Shown here one piece after another: positions 6,851 to 9,110 of a stretch of DNA of 9,110 bases. The stretch comes from QHBQ01 sp038230695 (GTDB taxonomy: Bacteria; Chloroflexota; Chloroflexia; QHBQ01): positions 1 through 9,110 of the forward strand of contig JBBRMT010000194.1 in assembly GCA_038230695.1 (NCBI GenBank), given 5' to 3'. Numbering within the stretch: position 1 is the first letter of the stretch; every line of letters begins with the position of its first letter. The notes under the pieces are model-generated. The model searched no databases. It worked only from the letters and a program-made list of their open reading frames with translations, and was not told the origin of the DNA. The translations under genes were made by a program, and so were the position numbers.

Positions 6851-6907
6851 GTGAATGGTGAATGGTGAATGGTAAATGGTAAATGGTAGATGGTACAATG
6901 GTAATAG
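6851..6907 (+). repeat. Heptanucleotide tandem repeat between pyrR and pyrB
   Basis: Units read GTGAATG x3, GTAAATG x2, GTAGATG, an 8-bp GTACAATG and a degenerate GTAATAG. They fill most of the 72-bp spacer, and the last unit runs into the pyrB ribosome site. The gradual decay toward the right suggests expansion at the left end. The repeat resembles, in style, the short tandemly repeated heptamers (STRR) of filamentous cyanobacteria. Its function is unknown. Confidence 0.9.
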
Positions 6908-6910
6908 GAG
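6906..6910 (+). promoter_or_regulatory. Ribosome binding site of pyrB
   Basis: AGGAG ends 7 nt before ATG 6918 and selects it over an in-frame ATG at 6876 that lies inside the heptamer repeat and has no ribosome site. Confidence 0.8.
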
Positions 6911-6917
6911 ACCGTAT

Positions 6918-7922
6918 ATGACCCAGGCAACCCTTGAAAGACCTATAGTGGCGCAGCCGCCCACCACCCTGACCCCCGCCCACCGCCGCCACATCCTCGA
7001 CCTGGACGACTTCAGCAAGGGCGAGATCGACCTGGTGCTGGATACGGCGGTGGCGATGAAAGAGATCCTCGGTCGGCCAATCAAGAAGGTGCCAACCCTG
7101 CGCGGCAAGACGGTGGTCAACGCCTTCTATGAGAATAGCACCCGCACCCGCATCTCCTTCGAGCTAGCCGCCAAGAACCTGAGCGCCGATGTGGTCAACT
7201 TCACCGCCAGCAGCAGCAGCGTGAGCAAGGGTGAGTCGCTGGTGGACACCATTCGCACCCTCGAAGCGCTGGGCGCAGACGTGATCGTGATGCGCCACAG
7301 CGAGTCGGGCGCTCCCTATCTGGCGGCGCAGCACTTTCGCGGCAGCATCCTCAACGGCGGTGACGGCACTCACGCTCACCCCACCCAGGCGCTGCTCGAT
7401 ATGTTCACCATGCGCGAGCGGCTGGGTGATCTCGCGGGGCGCAAGGTGGTTATCCTCGGCGACATCTTTCACAGCCGCGTGGCCCGCAGCAACGTGTGGG
7501 GGTTGACCCGCATGGGTGCGGAGGTGGTGCTATGTGGTCCGCCCACCCTGCTGCCCTTTAAGCCCGGCCCGCTGGAGTGGGGCGCAACCGCCGACAACAG
7601 CGTGACGGTTCAGGTCGAATACAACATCGAGCGGGCGCTTAAGAACGCCGATGTGGTGATGGCGCTGCGGATGCAGAAGGAGCGGCAGGCGGGCGGTCTG
7701 TTGCCCAGCATCCGCGAATACGTCAACCTCTACGGCCTGAGCGCCGCCCGCGTTGCCCTTGCCCGCCCCGTTGCGCTGATCATGCACCCCGGCCCGATGA
7801 ACGAGGGTGTGGAGATCATGAGCGATGTTGCCTACAGCCGCCAGTCGGTCATCGAGGAGCAAGTGACTAATGGGGTTGCTGTGCGTATGGCCCTGCTCTA
7901 CCTCATCGCAGGCGGAGCGTAA
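6918..7922 (+). CDS. pyrB: Aspartate carbamoyltransferase catalytic subunit
   Basis: This 334-residue enzyme joins carbamoyl phosphate and L-aspartate to form N-carbamoyl-aspartate, the committed step of pyrimidine synthesis in the cytoplasm. The carbamoyl phosphate site STRTR is at 74-78, the mobile loop SSSVSKGES with Lys104 at 99-107, GDGTHAHPTQALLD at 148-161, HSRVARSN at 185-192 and the aspartate-domain HPGPMNEGVEI at 290-300, all as in the family. The N terminus has an extra stretch of about 20 residues (MTQATLERPIVAQPPTTLTP) before the conserved domain, which is common in some lineages. No pyrI regulatory-subunit gene or pyrC follows within the window. Expression should depend on the PyrR attenuator upstream of pyrR, since no promoter is evident in the repeat-filled spacer. 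The stop is TAA, and no convincing terminator was found just after it. Confidence 0.97.
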   Translation: MTQATLERPIVAQPPTTLTPAHRRHILDLDDFSKGEIDLVLDTAVAMKEILGRPIKKVPTLRGKTVVNAFYENSTRTRISFELAAKNLSADVVNFTASSSSVSKGESLVDTIRTLEALGADVIVMRHSESGAPYLAAQHFRGSILNGGDGTHAHPTQALLDMFTMRERLGDLAGRKVVILGDIFHSRVARSNVWGLTRMGAEVVLCGPPTLLPFKPGPLEWGATADNSVTVQVEYNIERALKNADVVMALRMQKERQAGGLLPSIREYVNLYGLSAARVALARPVALIMHPGPMNEGVEIMSDVAYSRQSVIEEQVTNGVAVRMALLYLIAGGA

Positions 7923-7928
7923 AGACAA

Positions 7929-7956
7929 GACTGAGGGCCGAGGACTGAGGCATGAG
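7929..7956 (+). repeat. Short heptanucleotide repeat downstream of pyrB
   Basis: Four 7-bp units follow the pyrB stop closely: GACTGAG, GGCCGAG, GACTGAG and GCATGAG. The second and fourth are degenerate. Period and position (intergenic, beside a coding end) match the pyrR-pyrB array, but the unit sequence differs. Confidence 0.55.
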
Positions 7957-8357
7957 TAACTTGCTAACGAGGAAATTATAATCACCTCCCCGTCTAGTTA
8001 AACGTTACCCCTAAATGGTGAAGGGCGGTAGTGGTGGGGATATTCCCGCCCCTCGCCAAGCTACTGAGGGCTGGGAGCGAAGCTCCGAGCGGTTAAGCGC
8101 ATCAATGCTTATCGCAATAGTCAATATCCCAATTTTGGTAGCAAGTGTACTCATGTGATTGGGTTGGATGTTCGCGGCGCTAACGGTAGGCATGGGGTGG
8201 CTGCCCCAACCATTGGTGACGCTGCAACAATGGGCTGCGCCCCCAACCCCCAGTAACTCGGCGAGCCGCCTGCTGGCTTGCACCCTTTCGGCTTTGTATG
8301 TTAATGGCCGCACTCCCCTTCTATTCCCATTCTACCGCAACGCTAACGCCGCTCTGT
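7957..8357. other. Gene-free intergenic region with several small palindromes
   Basis: No frame on either strand looks like a gene: the two frames of about 100 codons here lack ribosome sites and recognisable motifs. The region contains short inverted repeats: GGTGGGGA-TA-TTCCCGCC with two wobble pairs (8033-8050), GGAGC-GAA-GCTCC (8074-8086), TGGGG-TGGCTG-CCCCA (8193-8208) and GGGC-TGC-GCCC (8232-8242). None is followed by a T-tract, so they are not classic terminators. No tRNA or other known RNA was recognised. Confidence 0.6.
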
Positions 8358-8386
8358 TTGCCCCAGCCATCCCGATATTGTATAAT
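8358..8386 (+). promoter_or_regulatory. Sigma70-type promoter of ftsY
   Basis: TTGCCC (8358-8363, four of six consensus bases) and a perfect TATAAT (8381-8386) are separated by 17 nt. The start point would be near 8393, giving a leader of about 65 nt that contains the hairpin at 8409-8426. Confidence 0.7.
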
Positions 8387-8408
8387 TACGATGCTGCCAG
8401 ACCGCAGC

Positions 8409-8433
8409 GGCGCATCTTCGTGCGCCCATTTTT
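8409..8433 (+). terminator. Terminator-shaped hairpin in the ftsY leader
   Basis: A 6-bp GC-rich stem GGCGCA (8409-8414)/TGCGCC (8421-8426) with loop TCTTCG is followed by CATTTTT (8427-8433). It lies between the predicted ftsY promoter and the start codon, so it could end upstream transcripts, attenuate ftsY, or stabilise the 5' end of the mRNA. The T-run is short (five), so terminator strength is uncertain. Confidence 0.5.
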
Positions 8434-8457
8434 AGATAAACCAACAAGAAAGCAATC

Positions 8458-9110
8458 ATGTTCAATTTTCTGAGACGCAACCGCCAGCCTGAAGAGTCCG
8501 AGGAAGAGAAGCGGCGACGCGAGGAACAGCAACGCCAGGAAGAGCAGGAGCAGCTCGAGCGTAGCCTGAGTCGTTCGCGCCAGGGCATCTTCGGCCAGCT
8601 TGCCTCGCTGTTCAAGGGCGAGGAGGCGGGTGAGCCGATTGACGAGGCGATGTGGGACGATCTCGAAGCGTTGCTCTTGCAGGCCGACCTCGGCCCCACC
8701 ACCGCCGACGAGGTGATGTACGTGCTGCGTACCCGCTACGAGCAGCAGAACCTAAAATATCGCCACCAGCTATACGATACGCTAAAGGATGCGCTGGTCG
8801 AGGCGCTGGCCGAGGGTTATGAGAAGAAGGTACAGCGTTTCGAGGCGTGGATGCAGCCCGGCTATGTGCCGCCCGATGAGGATGAAACCCCCGCTGAACC
8901 GAACACGCCCGCCGCCAGCTTCAGCCCCTACGCCCGCGCCGTCCACGTCATCCTGGTGGTGGGCGTGAACGGCACTGGCAAGACCACCACCATCGCCAAG
9001 CTGACCCGCTACTACCAGAAGCAGGGCCGCAACGTCATCCTTGCCGCCGCCGATACTTTCCGCGCCGCCGCCATCGAGCAACTGCAAATCTGGGGTGAGC
9101 GGGTCGGTGC
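8458..9110 (+). CDS. ftsY: Signal recognition particle receptor FtsY, 5' part (3' end off the window)
   Basis: FtsY is the membrane-associated GTPase that docks ribosome-SRP complexes to the Sec translocon. The visible 217 residues comprise a highly charged Glu/Gln/Arg-rich coil (11-38), an SRP54N-type helical bundle (about 40-120, with LASLFKGEEAGEPIDEAMWDDLEALLLQADLG), an unusual Pro/acid-rich linker (about 122-160) and the beginning of the NG GTPase domain: P-loop GVNGTGKTTTIAKL (169-182) and AADTFRAAAIEQLQIWGERV (197-216). These segments separate FtsY/Ffh from other GTPases; the acidic N-terminal extension and the TGKTTTIAKL form favour FtsY over Ffh. ATG 8458 is preceded only by a weak purine run (AAGAAAG), so initiation may be inefficient or partly leaderless-like. 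It has its own promoter and a hairpin-bearing leader. The remaining G domain lies beyond the right edge. Confidence 0.95.
   Translation, partial: MFNFLRRNRQPEESEEEKRRREEQQRQEEQEQLERSLSRSRQGIFGQLASLFKGEEAGEPIDEAMWDDLEALLLQADLGPTTADEVMYVLRTRYEQQNLKYRHQLYDTLKDALVEALAEGYEKKVQRFEAWMQPGYVPPDEDETPAEPNTPAASFSPYARAVHVILVVGVNGTGKTTTIAKLTRYYQKQGRNVILAAADTFRAAAIEQLQIWGERVG

Noticed and set aside
6851..6907. CRISPR-like array
   Set aside because: The repeats are contiguous 7-bp units without spacers, so this is a simple tandem repeat.
7977..7982. TATAAT as a possible second promoter downstream of pyrB
   Set aside because: No acceptable -35 hexamer lies 15-19 nt upstream; TTGCTA at 7961 is only 10 nt away.
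8011..8313. A 100-codon minus-strand open frame between pyrB and ftsY
   Set aside because: No ribosome site, no promoter, no recognisable domain, and its codons include several hairpins. I treat it as noncoding, though it could be the trace of an interspersed repeat.
7923..8457. Search for tRNA, riboswitch or known small RNA in the longest gap
   Set aside because: No cloverleaf arrangement, CCA-adjacent acceptor stem or familiar riboswitch core was recognised by eye.
8159..8473. A 104-codon plus-strand open frame with TTG start
   Set aside because: It overlaps the ftsY promoter, the leader hairpin and the ftsY start codon in another frame and shows no protein family features.

Overview
The window looks like chromosomal DNA of a moderately GC-rich bacterium. 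I favour a Chloroflexota (Chloroflexus/Roseiflexus-like) member. The reasons are a PyrR-controlled pyrR-pyrB pair next to ftsY, tandem secreted clan GH-A hydrolase-like proteins with membrane anchors, and short degenerate heptanucleotide repeats between genes. This assignment is inference from gene content, not from a marker gene.

Layout, left to right. Positions 1-3738 (minus strand) hold two homologous glycoside-hydrolase-like genes. The upstream one (1960-3738) overlaps the downstream one (1963 down past the left edge) by ATGA, so they are probably translationally coupled. Both have an N-terminal export signal, a TIM-barrel-type catalytic region with WNEPN and [DS]EY.W motifs, and C-terminal membrane segments, so they should act outside the cytoplasmic membrane, perhaps on surface polysaccharide. 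A good sigma70-type promoter (3800-3828) overlaps the end of the next gene and should drive this pair. Positions 3809-5959 (minus) encode a 716-residue ATPase with a TOPRIM/DUF4435-like second half and an extra C-terminal domain. It is more AT-rich than its neighbours, and I read it as a likely acquired defence-type gene of the OLD/PARIS-like class.

From 6079 rightward (plus strand) lies the pyrimidine operon. A near-consensus promoter, a PyrR-binding RNA loop, a predicted antiterminator and an intrinsic terminator precede pyrR (6297-6845), followed by a heptamer repeat spacer and pyrB (6918-7922). High UMP should let PyrR stabilise the binding loop, favour the terminator and shut off both genes. 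A roughly 535-bp gene-free stretch (7923-8457) contains a second heptamer array, several small palindromes, the ftsY promoter and a terminator-shaped hairpin in the ftsY leader. ftsY (SRP receptor) starts at 8458 and runs off the right edge.

The points most worth a second look are the fused ATPase-TOPRIM protein with its extra C-terminal module, the three separate heptanucleotide arrays (one inside a reading frame), the pyr attenuator, and the terminator-like hairpin in the ftsY leader.
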